DNA from: Collinsella sp. | GTDB taxonomy: Bacteria; Actinomycetota; Coriobacteriia; Coriobacteriales; Coriobacteriaceae | DNA length: 9,209 nucleotides | Assembly (NCBI GenBank): GCA_022713905.1 | Contig: JAIHTM010000093.1 | Location: 1 to 9,209 of the forward strand | Reading direction: 5' to 3' | Shown here: positions 1 to 5,810 of the stretch, piece after piece | How positions within the stretch are numbered: position 1 is the stretch's first letter | Layout of the letters: each line of letters opens with the position of its first letter | Notes under the pieces: model-generated | The model's database searches: none | Told to the model about the DNA's origin: nothing | What the model saw: the letters and a program-made list of their open reading frames with translations, nothing else | Made by a program: the position numbers and the translations under genes

Positions 1-19
1 GTATTTTGCACGCGACCAC

Positions 20-1864
20 CTAACCCATGACTGACATGGCGAGCAGCACCGCGGCGATGCAATACGCCAAACACGAGATCATGACGGCAATGACGTTCAT
101 GGCGGTGCCCGACGTGTTGAGGTCATGCTCGTCACGCCAGAACAGCACCATCAGGTAAATCACGGCGCTCATGTTGCCAACCAGGCAAATGATGGCAGCG
201 ATATTAAAACACCCGGTAAAGAGTTGCTCCTCAAACATGGGCGCATCGGGGAACGCGGCGGTGCGCACCAGCTGGGCGCACAGGTAGGTCACGAGTGACA
301 GAATCAGGCCCATGCCCGTGCTCTGGAAGAAGAATCCCAGATACGGCTTGGGCTCGTCGTCGTGACCGTCATACTCCAGGAAGTAGTTCTTGACGAACGA
401 CACCATGCGCGAGGCCGCCAGCAGCACGAGCGGCATGGCGCACATGGGGAACACCACCAGATGCGCGGAGCCGAGCGCCGTTCCCAGCACGGTCGCCATG
501 ATGCACGACGCGATGCCCCATACAACAACCCAGTACTGGCGATGCACGAACCAGCTGAGCACATTCGTCGAGTCATCGGACGCGCTGTCGCCCGAGCCGA
601 CACCGGCGATCTGCAGGTCCTCCTGATGCTCCTCGGCGATAACGTCCATGGCGTCGTCGAAGGTCACGATACCCAGGATGTGGCGGTTCTCGTCGCAGAC
701 GGGGATGGCGACCAGGTCATACTTGGTCATCTCGTCCGTTACGTCTTCCTGGTCCTCGTCGGGCGACACATAGACCAGGTCGCGATAGGCCAGCTGACCC
801 AGCGTGGCGTCGCGATCGGCTACGATCAGCGTTCGCAGCGAAAGCACACCGGTCAGCATGCCGCTCGGATCCTCGGTATAGACGTAGTAGACGCTCTCGA
901 AGTCCTCGTCGAGCTCGCGAATCGCCTCGATGGCGTCACCGACCGTTGCCGTGGCGGGCAGGGAGACAAACTCCGAGGTCATGATGCGGCCGGCGGTGTT
1001 GTCCTCATACCCCAGCAGGTTACGAATCGCCTTCTCCTCCTTGACGCCCATCAGGCGCAGGAGCTTCTCGGCCTTCTCGTAATCAAGCTCGTCGATCAGG
1101 TCGGCAGCGTCGTCCGGGTCCATCATGGCCAGCATCGACGATGCGTCCGTGTCGGACAGGCCCTCGAGCATCTCGGTCATAAGCTCGTCGTCATCGAACT
1201 CCGAGATGGCCTCGGCGGCCTGGGCAGTATCGAGCTGTGCAAACACCTGCGCACGTAGGCGCGGGTCGAGCTGCTCGATAATGTCGGCGATGTCGGCAGG
1301 GTGCAGCTCGCCGAGCGTCTTGTGCGACACCGAGAGTTGGATGTTTTTAGTCGAGCGGTCGAGCAGGTCCATGTAGGACCAAGCGATGATGTCCTCGCTG
1401 AGCGGCTTGCCCAGGTGCTTCATAAAGCCTTCAACAATATGCTCGAGCGCGGGGCTGATGGCGCGTAGCAGACCGCGGGCACCGACCTCGGCACCCAGCA
1501 GGCGCAGCTGGTTTTCGCCCGACATGGAAAACTTGATGTCGTTGACGCGCACGACCTTCATGCCCTGCGTGTCGACGATCTGCTTATTGAGAACATCGCG
1601 CGCCAGCAGGAGCTCGGTCGGCTGCAGGTACGAGAAGCGAATATTGGTGGCAGACGTATTGAGATACACGCCCGTCTCGTCGATGCGGTCGACCCATTTG
1701 CGCCAGCTGATCATGAACGGCGTTTTGCCGGGACCGCGGAACGCGAGCGACGTCACGTGCGGAAAAACTTCGCCGGTTGCAATGCCAAAATCGTTGACCA
1801 CGCCGAGCTTTTCGCCGTCGACGTCCAAGACTGGCAATTTGAGCATCTCACTCAGATAATTCAA
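20..1864 (-). CDS. PRC-barrel / MgtE_N / CBS-pair membrane protein, MgtE-like with divergent transmembrane domain
   Basis: 614 residues. Two PRC-barrel-like segments (about 1-80 and 85-130) precede an Asp/Glu/Leu-rich MgtE N-domain (about 184-285, with HPADIADIIEQLD), two CBS domains (about 288-350 and 355-415) and about five hydrophobic helices (about 444-463, 468-490, 509-533, 549-575, 586-611). The soluble half matches the magnesium-sensing half of MgtE channels. The membrane half has the right helix count but lacks the GGNxGxQ-type motif expected near helix 2, and valine sits where helix 5 of MgtE has its conserved Asp, so magnesium conduction is doubtful. The start is TTG at 1864, with GGGGAG five bases upstream. 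The next ATG (1846) would remove the LSE that begins the PRC fold. The stop is TAG at 20-22. It is preceded by a long structured leader. It could be a sensor or regulator rather than a transporter. The domain order is clear; the function is not. Confidence 0.9.
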   Translation of the reverse strand: MNYLSEMLKLPVLDVDGEKLGVVNDFGIATGEVFPHVTSLAFRGPGKTPFMISWRKWVDRIDETGVYLNTSATNIRFSYLQPTELLLARDVLNKQIVDTQGMKVVRVNDIKFSMSGENQLRLLGAEVGARGLLRAISPALEHIVEGFMKHLGKPLSEDIIAWSYMDLLDRSTKNIQLSVSHKTLGELHPADIADIIEQLDPRLRAQVFAQLDTAQAAEAISEFDDDELMTEMLEGLSDTDASSMLAMMDPDDAADLIDELDYEKAEKLLRLMGVKEEKAIRNLLGYEDNTAGRIMTSEFVSLPATATVGDAIEAIRELDEDFESVYYVYTEDPSGMLTGVLSLRTLIVADRDATLGQLAYRDLVYVSPDEDQEDVTDEMTKYDLVAIPVCDENRHILGIVTFDDAMDVIAEEHQEDLQIAGVGSGDSASDDSTNVLSWFVHRQYWVVVWGIASCIMATVLGTALGSAHLVVFPMCAMPLVLLAASRMVSFVKNYFLEYDGHDDEPKPYLGFFFQSTGMGLILSLVTYLCAQLVRTAAFPDAPMFEEQLFTGCFNIAAIICLVGNMSAVIYLMVLFWRDEHDLNTSGTAMNVIAVMISCLAYCIAAVLLAMSVMG

Positions 1865-1880
1865 TGGTGCTCCCCATCAT
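1848..1880 (-). CDS. Possible 10-codon leader minicistron MMGSTIELSE
   Basis: On the minus strand GGAGG (1885-1889) stands four bases before two consecutive ATG codons (1880, 1877). They open a 10-codon frame ending in TGA at 1848-1850. This frame overlaps the TTG start of the MgtE-like gene in another frame, and its stop lies one base before the in-frame ATG at 1846. This is the strongest ribosome binding site in the region, yet it belongs to this tiny frame, so translational coupling or leader-peptide control is possible. It may equally be chance, with GGGGAG serving the TTG directly. Confidence 0.2.
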   Translation of the reverse strand: MMGSTIELSE

Positions 1881-1884
1881 TATT

Positions 1885-1919
1885 CCTCCGGGCGCGGCCG
1901 CGCGTGCGGCGTCCGGGGG
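1885..1919 (-). promoter_or_regulatory. Hairpin that covers the ribosome binding site
   Basis: Read on the minus strand, CCCCCGG (1913-1919) can pair with CCGGAGG (1885-1891) over six of seven positions. Inside it, GCCGC (1906-1910) pairs with GCGGC (1897-1901) around a four-base loop. The outer arm contains the GGAGG in front of the MgtE-like gene, so the folded form would hide it from the ribosome. The pairing is visible in the sequence; the regulatory role is inferred. Confidence 0.5.
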
Positions 1920-1946
1920 CTTCTGGATATGTATACGCATGCGCGG

Positions 1947-2057
1947 GCGGCACGCCGCTCGACGCTTACACCCCGTGCATGCGCAAAAAGCACCTGCATG
2001 GGGTCATCGACTGTATGGTCGAGGTTTGGATTTCACCTGTAACCTTTCTCTTGACCC
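1947..2057 (-). promoter_or_regulatory. Structured 5' leader of the MgtE-like gene, riboswitch-like
   Basis: On the minus strand a three-way junction can be drawn. P1 is GGGTCA (2052-2057) with TGACCC (2001-2006). P2 is AGGTT (2041-2045) with AACCT (2022-2026). P3 is CGAC (2018-2021) with GTCG (2008-2011). The 3' strand of P1 is also the 5' strand of a longer competing hairpin: ACCCCATGCA (1995-2004) with TGCACGGGGT (1970-1979), one A-C mismatch, plus an inner GTGC/GCGC stem and a five-T loop. A small GCGG/CCGC hairpin follows (1947-1958). P1 and the long hairpin cannot coexist. If the long hairpin opens, its CGGGG can pair with CCCCG of the arm that otherwise hides the ribosome binding site. 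I recognise no known riboswitch class. Only covariation would prove the fold. Confidence 0.45.
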
Positions 2058-2072
2058 TCATTAACCGCAGTA

Positions 2073-2080
2073 ACTATAGC
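2073..2080 (-). promoter_or_regulatory. Extended -10 promoter candidate for the MgtE-like gene
   Basis: The minus strand reads TGCTATAGT here, a TGn-extended -10 with TATAGT at 2073-2078. No good -35 lies 16-18 bases upstream. The start point would fall near 2066, about nine bases before P1 of the structured leader, giving a leader of roughly 200 bases. The match is good but short. Confidence 0.4.
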
Positions 2081-2159
2081 ATCAGCATCGCCCTGCGGCA
2101 TCGAATTTATGCGCTGCACATTGCAGGCATACCAAACGCTGACGTATCCGTGACATAGC

Positions 2160-2191
2160 CATTGGGGACGTTCTTAAACGACTACCCAATG
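2160..2191. repeat. Palindromic hairpin element just after the NodB-fold gene
   Basis: CATTGGG (2160-2166) and CCCAATG (2185-2191) are perfect inverted arms. Within them CGTT (2169-2172) and AACG (2177-2180) form an inner stem around CTTA. The element starts two bases after the stop of the NodB-fold gene. No T-run follows on either strand, so it is not a classic intrinsic terminator. The two-tier shape resembles REP-type palindromes or a mobile-element scar. It may still slow transcription or protect the 3' end of the message. Copy number cannot be judged from this window. Confidence 0.5.
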
Positions 2192-2192
2192 A

Positions 2193-3599
2193 CTACTCTG
2201 TGGTGTCATCGTCCTCGGCAAGTTGGGGGAACACGGCGTCCTTGGGCATGGTGACCTTCGTCAGCGAGGTGAGCTTTTTGCTCAGCGACGTGTCCGTCTT
2301 GACCAGGTCGCTGAGCGTCACGATCTTGTAGCCGTCGGCGACAAGACCGTCGATAATCTGCGGCAGCGCCTCGAGCGTCTGCTCGGCGCATTCGTCTCTA
2401 TCGATGAGCAGCACGATATTGCCCGGCGTCACCGAATCGAGCACCGTTGAGACCTGCTCGTCGGCACCGTTGAGCAGCCAGTCGCCCGAGTCAATATTCC
2501 ACGAGACCACGGCGGAGACCAGGTCCATCGCATCAATCCAGTTTTGCTCGTCAAAGGCAGCGTAGGGAGCACGCAGCAGCATCGTCTTCACGCCGGTCGC
2601 CGACTTAATCGCATCGGTGCCTTTCGTGATCTGCTCGCGTACCGCCTCACGGTCCTGACCCTTGAGCGAATCGTCGCTGTAGCTGTTGGATCCGATTTCG
2701 CACCCGGCATCGACAATCGCCTTGGCCGTAGCAGGCGAGGCCTCGGCCGCATCGCCCGACAGGAAGAACGTCGCGGTGACGCCCTTTTCCTTGAGTACCT
2801 GCAAAATCTGCTTGGTCGCGCCGCTCGGACCCTCGTCAAACGTCAGCGCCACGTACTTTTTGTTGCCCTTGGGCGCCACGCTGGCGCACGCAACGACGCA
2901 ATCGGTGGCGGGCACAACCTCGCCGCGGTCCTGCGTCTTGCCCGACTGCTCACCAACCCACACCTCGGAGCGGCCCTGGACACCCCACGTCTGCACATAC
3001 TCTATGGCGCCCGTGCCCTCGACCTTGAGCTTGGGCTCGATAACCGTAGCCTGAATCTCGTGCTTCTCGTAGGTGTTACGGCCATCCTTGACCGTCACCT
3101 TCTCGCCGCCCTCAAGTTCGCGGCTATCCCATTTGCCCTGCTTCACGCGCTTGCCGTCCACCTTAACCGACAGCTTTTCGCCCCCATGGCGCTTGAGCAC
3201 GCTGTCATCGACGGCCAGTAGGTCGCCTGCGTCGTAGGTGTCAGTCAACTCCTGGTCGTCTATGAGATTCTGCAGCGTAGAGCCCACGCGCACCGCGGTC
3301 TTCTGGCCGTTGAGTTCCACGTCCACGCTGCGGTTGACGTAGCCCACGACGGCAGCGATAAACAACACGAGTGCGCAACCCACGGCGATGAGCGCATAAG
3401 GCAGGCGAGACGAACGACGGGGCGTACGGCTGTTGCCGATGCGCGCGCTGCGATCGCTAAAGCCGCGGCTATGGTTGAGGTACATCGCGCCGGGCTTACG
3501 GTGACGCTTGCGCTGACCGCTGGGCAGCTGCCCCAGATCGCGGCGCGCCGTCGGACGCGTACCCGAACGCCCGTTTAAGTTGGATCCGTTTTGGCGCAT
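2193..3599 (-). CDS. Membrane-anchored NodB-fold (polysaccharide deacetylase-like) protein, probably catalytically inactive
   Basis: 468 residues. A basic, Arg-rich cytoplasmic tail (1-66) is followed by one membrane helix (about 67-87), a beta-rich linker resembling DUF348/ubiquitin-like repeats (about 91-180) and a NodB domain (about 248-435). The NodB motifs align in order but are altered. Motif 1 is TFDE (253-256) instead of TFDD. Motif 2, normally HxxxH, has Asn305 and Asp309. Arg343 of motif 3 and the WxxD of motif 4 (Trp367, Asp370) remain. Motif 5 reads LLID (397-400), with Ile for the His of LLHD. Family 4 carbohydrate esterases need these Asp/His residues for metal and catalysis, so activity on peptidoglycan or chitin-like sugars is unlikely; an extracellular glycan-binding role is my inference. 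The ATG at 3599 has a GGGAGG-type site close upstream. It lies 72 bp behind the PRC-barrel gene, across a hairpin terminator. Confidence 0.92.
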   Translation of the reverse strand: MRQNGSNLNGRSGTRPTARRDLGQLPSGQRKRHRKPGAMYLNHSRGFSDRSARIGNSRTPRRSSRLPYALIAVGCALVLFIAAVVGYVNRSVDVELNGQKTAVRVGSTLQNLIDDQELTDTYDAGDLLAVDDSVLKRHGGEKLSVKVDGKRVKQGKWDSRELEGGEKVTVKDGRNTYEKHEIQATVIEPKLKVEGTGAIEYVQTWGVQGRSEVWVGEQSGKTQDRGEVVPATDCVVACASVAPKGNKKYVALTFDEGPSGATKQILQVLKEKGVTATFFLSGDAAEASPATAKAIVDAGCEIGSNSYSDDSLKGQDREAVREQITKGTDAIKSATGVKTMLLRAPYAAFDEQNWIDAMDLVSAVVSWNIDSGDWLLNGADEQVSTVLDSVTPGNIVLLIDRDECAEQTLEALPQIIDGLVADGYKIVTLSDLVKTDTSLSKKLTSLTKVTMPKDAVFPQLAEDDDTTE

Positions 3600-3620
3600 G
3601 TGCCCTCCCCCATAAACACA

Positions 3621-3650
3621 GCAAGCCGGAGCAACAGGTCTCCGGCTTGC
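3621..3650 (-). terminator. Hairpin terminator of the YtxH/PRC-barrel operon
   Basis: GCAAGCCGGAG (3621-3631) and CTCCGGCTTGC (3640-3650) form a perfect 11-bp GC-rich stem with an eight-base loop, starting 21 bases after the PRC-barrel stop. On the minus strand it is followed by TGTGTTTATG, a weak T-rich tail, so termination may be partial. The GGGGGAGGG right after it is the ribosome binding site of the NodB-fold gene; some read-through into that gene is possible because I see no separate promoter. Confidence 0.7.
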
Positions 3651-3671
3651 CTCCCATCATTTGGTACGTCG

Positions 3672-4427
3672 CTATTTTGTAGCTTTTGACGAGCCTCCGC
3701 TCGCCTTTTGGTATTCGTCCTTAAAGGCCTTGAACATGCCGCGCGTCTTGCCGAGCTGCTTGCCCAGTGCGCGACTGCCCTTGTCCACGGCAACCGACCC
3801 CTTGTCGTCGAGCACCTTGGCGCCCTTTTTGACCTTGTCGCCCACCACGACGCTGGCCTCGGCGGCCTTGGCAGCCGCACCGCCCGAATACCCGAGCGAC
3901 TTGACCTCGTCCGAGACGACCATCGCGCCGTTCTCGTAGCCGCGCAGCATCGTCGGCGGCACCTGCGTGTCACCAACCAAAACACTCGAAGCAGCACCGG
4001 CGGTCACATAGAATGCCTGCACGATGCCCGAGCGTGGCTTAAACTCAACGTCCGAGCAATAGCCCACGACGTCGCCCGATTCCGTGCGCACGTCCATACC
4101 AACCCAGATGATGCAATCGTCCAGGTTGATGTCGAGGCGCTTGGCGGCGGCGGCATCGTACGTGTCCTTAACGTCATCGACCGCAATGGCGCCCTCGTAG
4201 ACACCAATGGCGTCGAGTGCTACGAATCGATCGGGACGCTCGATCATGCCCGCGATATCGGACTGACGGACCATAAAGCCGACCACGCGCGTACCGCCCG
4301 GGGTAAAGACCGGGAAGTGAATCTTTCCAAGCTTTTTAGGGCTGCGCGGCGTGCCGTCCTTTTTGGTGCGCTTGTCCTCGGTAGGCTTGCGATAGATCTT
4401 GGCGCCGACAAAATCCCCGGCGCGCAT
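3672..4427 (-). CDS. Double PRC-barrel domain protein
   Basis: 251 residues, soluble, with no signal peptide or membrane helix. Two PRC-barrel-like units are visible. The first (about 5-85) has a long basic insertion (13-35, rich in Lys/Arg). The second (about 105-175) has the typical pattern GMDVRTESGDVVGYCSDVEF. A Lys/Ala/Gly-rich tail follows (about 180-251). PRC barrels occur in RNA-processing factors (RimM) and in stress or photosynthetic proteins, usually as protein-protein or protein-surface adaptors; no enzyme motif is present here. Its ATG overlaps the stop of the YtxH gene by one base (TAATG), with GAGG just upstream inside that gene, so the two are translationally coupled and probably act together. 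The substrate or partner is unknown. The basic tail could contact nucleic acid or the membrane, which is inference. Confidence 0.88.
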   Translation of the reverse strand: MRAGDFVGAKIYRKPTEDKRTKKDGTPRSPKKLGKIHFPVFTPGGTRVVGFMVRQSDIAGMIERPDRFVALDAIGVYEGAIAVDDVKDTYDAAAAKRLDINLDDCIIWVGMDVRTESGDVVGYCSDVEFKPRSGIVQAFYVTAGAASSVLVGDTQVPPTMLRGYENGAMVVSDEVKSLGYSGGAAAKAAEASVVVGDKVKKGAKVLDDKGSVAVDKGSRALGKQLGKTRGMFKAFKDEYQKASGGSSKATK

Positions 4428-4816
4428 TATGCCTCGGTCGAGGGCTCCGCAGCCTCGGTATCAGCCTCGACGGCGTTCTCGACCACGACGTCGGCGGCAG
4501 GCGTCACGTTGCCGCCCGAAATGGCGTCGTTGAGCTGCTCGCGCAGCTGGTCCATGCGCTCGCGGGCCAGGTCGACCTTGGCGCGCAGGTCGTCGGTCTT
4601 GGCGTCGACCATCGGGCCAAAGTCATTCACCGCAGCACGGGCCTCCTCGGCGCTGTGCTCGTAGGTGTCGCGCATATTGTCCCAGGCGTCGTTGGCGATA
4701 TCGGCAGCCATGGCGCGGGTCTCGGCGCCCGAGCGCGGGGCCAGAGCAACACCGATAATAGCGCCGGCAGCGGCACCAAAAAGTGCGCCGGAGACAAAGC
4801 TGAAAGTCTTACCCAT
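4427..4816 (-). CDS. YtxH domain protein
   Basis: 129 residues from the ATG at 4816, or 131 from the ATG at 4822; AGGAGAGGA at 4823-4831 can serve either. A Gly/Ala-rich hydrophobic segment (about 6-26) is followed by APRSG (26-30), the signature of YtxH proteins, then a charged, probably coiled-coil helix (about 33-100) and an acidic Ala/Glu/Val tail. YtxH proteins are small membrane-associated proteins linked to general stress and gas-vesicle-like families; their biochemical role is not known. The frame is open further upstream to a GTG at 4888, but a TATAAT box lies inside that extension, so the extension is unlikely to be translated. First gene of a two-gene operon with the PRC-barrel protein. 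Confidence 0.88.
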   Translation of the reverse strand: MGKTFSFVSGALFGAAAGAIIGVALAPRSGAETRAMAADIANDAWDNMRDTYEHSAEEARAAVNDFGPMVDAKTDDLRAKVDLARERMDQLREQLNDAISGGNVTPAADVVVENAVEADTEAAEPSTEA

Positions 4817-4831
4817 GATCATTCCTCTCCT

Positions 4832-4851
4832 GCGGGCACGTCGGTGCCCAC
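4832..4851 (-). promoter_or_regulatory. Hairpin in the 5' leader of the YtxH gene
   Basis: On the minus strand GTGGGCAC (4844-4851) pairs with GTGCCCGC (4832-4839) around CGAC, eight pairs including one G-T. It ends directly before the AGGAGAGGA ribosome binding site. The likely roles are message stability or modulation of ribosome access; the role is inferred. Confidence 0.45.
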
Positions 4852-4867
4852 CGTTTGAATGCTGTCC

Positions 4868-4873
4868 ATTATA
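4868..4873 (-). promoter_or_regulatory. -10 box of the YtxH/PRC-barrel operon
   Basis: A perfect TATAAT on the minus strand, about 50 bases before the YtxH start, giving a leader of roughly 45 bases. There is no convincing -35 at 16-18 bases, so an activator or alternative sigma factor is possible. It shows that the operon can be transcribed separately from the upstream CorC/CphA-N pair. Confidence 0.6.
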
Positions 4874-4952
4874 CCCGCAGCGCATCACTTGCCGCTCCGC
4901 TCATCTGCGTACGGCAAAGGCGCAGGTACGTGATGGTGATAAACGCGTAGGC

Positions 4953-5786
4953 CTACTCCTGAGGCATAGCCGGCATGGCCACCGTGGCACCCGGGTCCTC
5001 GCCGGCGCCGTCCACGAGTGGCAGGCCGCCCTCATGCGCAGGTCCTGCCGGAACCGTCGCCGCACCGCCAAAGACAGCAGCGGAGGCCTCGTGGTTCTCG
5101 GCAACCGCGCCCTCGGTATCAATCGCCACCTGGGGCTCGTCGTCAAAGTTGGGGACGCCCTGGGGCTCGGTGGGAACGGGCTCGGCGGTCGCATCGGCAA
5201 CGGGCTCGTCGTCGAGCGGCACATCGCCCTCGTCAGCGCCCTCGTCCTCGGCAGCATCTTCGCCGTTCGCAGCAGCGACGGCCTCGTGAGGATCCTTGCC
5301 CTCGGCCTCGGCGCGCATGCCCAGCACCAGGTTGCGCAGGCCCGCGACCGTGCCTTCCACGTCGGGGGCAGGCTGGTCGGCGTGCAGATAGGCCCAGTCC
5401 ATCATAAAGGTGGCCGAAGACAGCGCACCGATGGCCAGTGCGTCGTCGGGACACGAAAGCTCGACCTCAAAGACACGCTCGTCATGCTCGCTTACGCGCG
5501 TGCGGCCGCACGAGATGCTACCGGCAAGACCGGTCTCGTTCATGAGCTCGACCGTCACGTGCTCCAGCAGGTGGCAGAGCTCGGTCTGACCCATGCAGTC
5601 CTGGAACTCGCGGCCGGAATCGCCCAGGCACAGGTGCTTGGCAATCGCCGGTACCAGGTAGTACACGCGCGCCGTGGCCTCGATGTCCTCCGAGGTCATG
5701 AGCGGCATGCCGGGGTTCACCAGCACATGCGCACAGATCTTGTCCTCGCTGACGGTGACCTTAAGGATGTTGAACAGGCCTGCCAT
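4953..5786 (-). CDS. Stand-alone protein resembling the N-terminal domain of cyanophycin synthetase
   Basis: 277 residues. Residues 1 to about 135 are a folded domain, with HLLEHVTVEL (72-81), ETGLAG (84-89) and CGRTR (93-97) followed by a beta strand (VFEVEL, 105-110) and an Ala-rich helix. This order strongly recalls the CphA N-terminal region, where LFEHVALELQ, AG and GFGRTR precede VYQVVFEY. In CphA that domain is followed by ATP-grasp and Mur-ligase domains. Here neither exists; instead there is a low-complexity acidic Ala/Pro/Glu tail of about 115 residues (161-277). No catalytic function can be assigned. The ATG at 5786 has GGGGAG four bases upstream and follows the CorC-type gene by 24 bp, so the two are probably co-transcribed. 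It could bind a polymer or act as an adaptor for the membrane protein; both are inference. Confidence 0.85.
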   Translation of the reverse strand: MAGLFNILKVTVSEDKICAHVLVNPGMPLMTSEDIEATARVYYLVPAIAKHLCLGDSGREFQDCMGQTELCHLLEHVTVELMNETGLAGSISCGRTRVSEHDERVFEVELSCPDDALAIGALSSATFMMDWAYLHADQPAPDVEGTVAGLRNLVLGMRAEAEGKDPHEAVAAANGEDAAEDEGADEGDVPLDDEPVADATAEPVPTEPQGVPNFDDEPQVAIDTEGAVAENHEASAAVFGGAATVPAGPAHEGGLPLVDGAGEDPGATVAMPAMPQE

Positions 5787-5810
5787 AACTCTCCCCTACT
5801 CTTCCTTGTC

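Noticed and set aside
362..1258. A 298-codon plus-strand frame
   Set aside because: Antisense to the MgtE-like gene, His/Gln/Arg-rich without motifs; a shadow frame.
1970..2066. The leader as an M-box (Mg2+) or cobalamin riboswitch
   Set aside because: I looked for the conserved M-box segments and found none. GGTGAAATCC followed by ACAGT loosely recalls the cobalamin core, but the CCCGC and B12-box parts are missing. An Infernal search of Rfam would settle it.
2051..2080. Plus-strand promoter TTGACC - 18 bases - TATAGC
   Set aside because: It would transcribe antisense into the NodB-fold gene with no rightward gene behind it, and the TTGACC is part of the P1 arm read on the other strand.
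2160..2191. The palindrome as an intrinsic terminator
   Set aside because: No T-run follows the hairpin on either strand.
4817..4888. N-terminal extension of the YtxH protein to a GTG start
   Set aside because: The extension is basic and unlike the family, contains a TATAAT promoter box, and a good AGGAGAGGA site fits the internal ATG.
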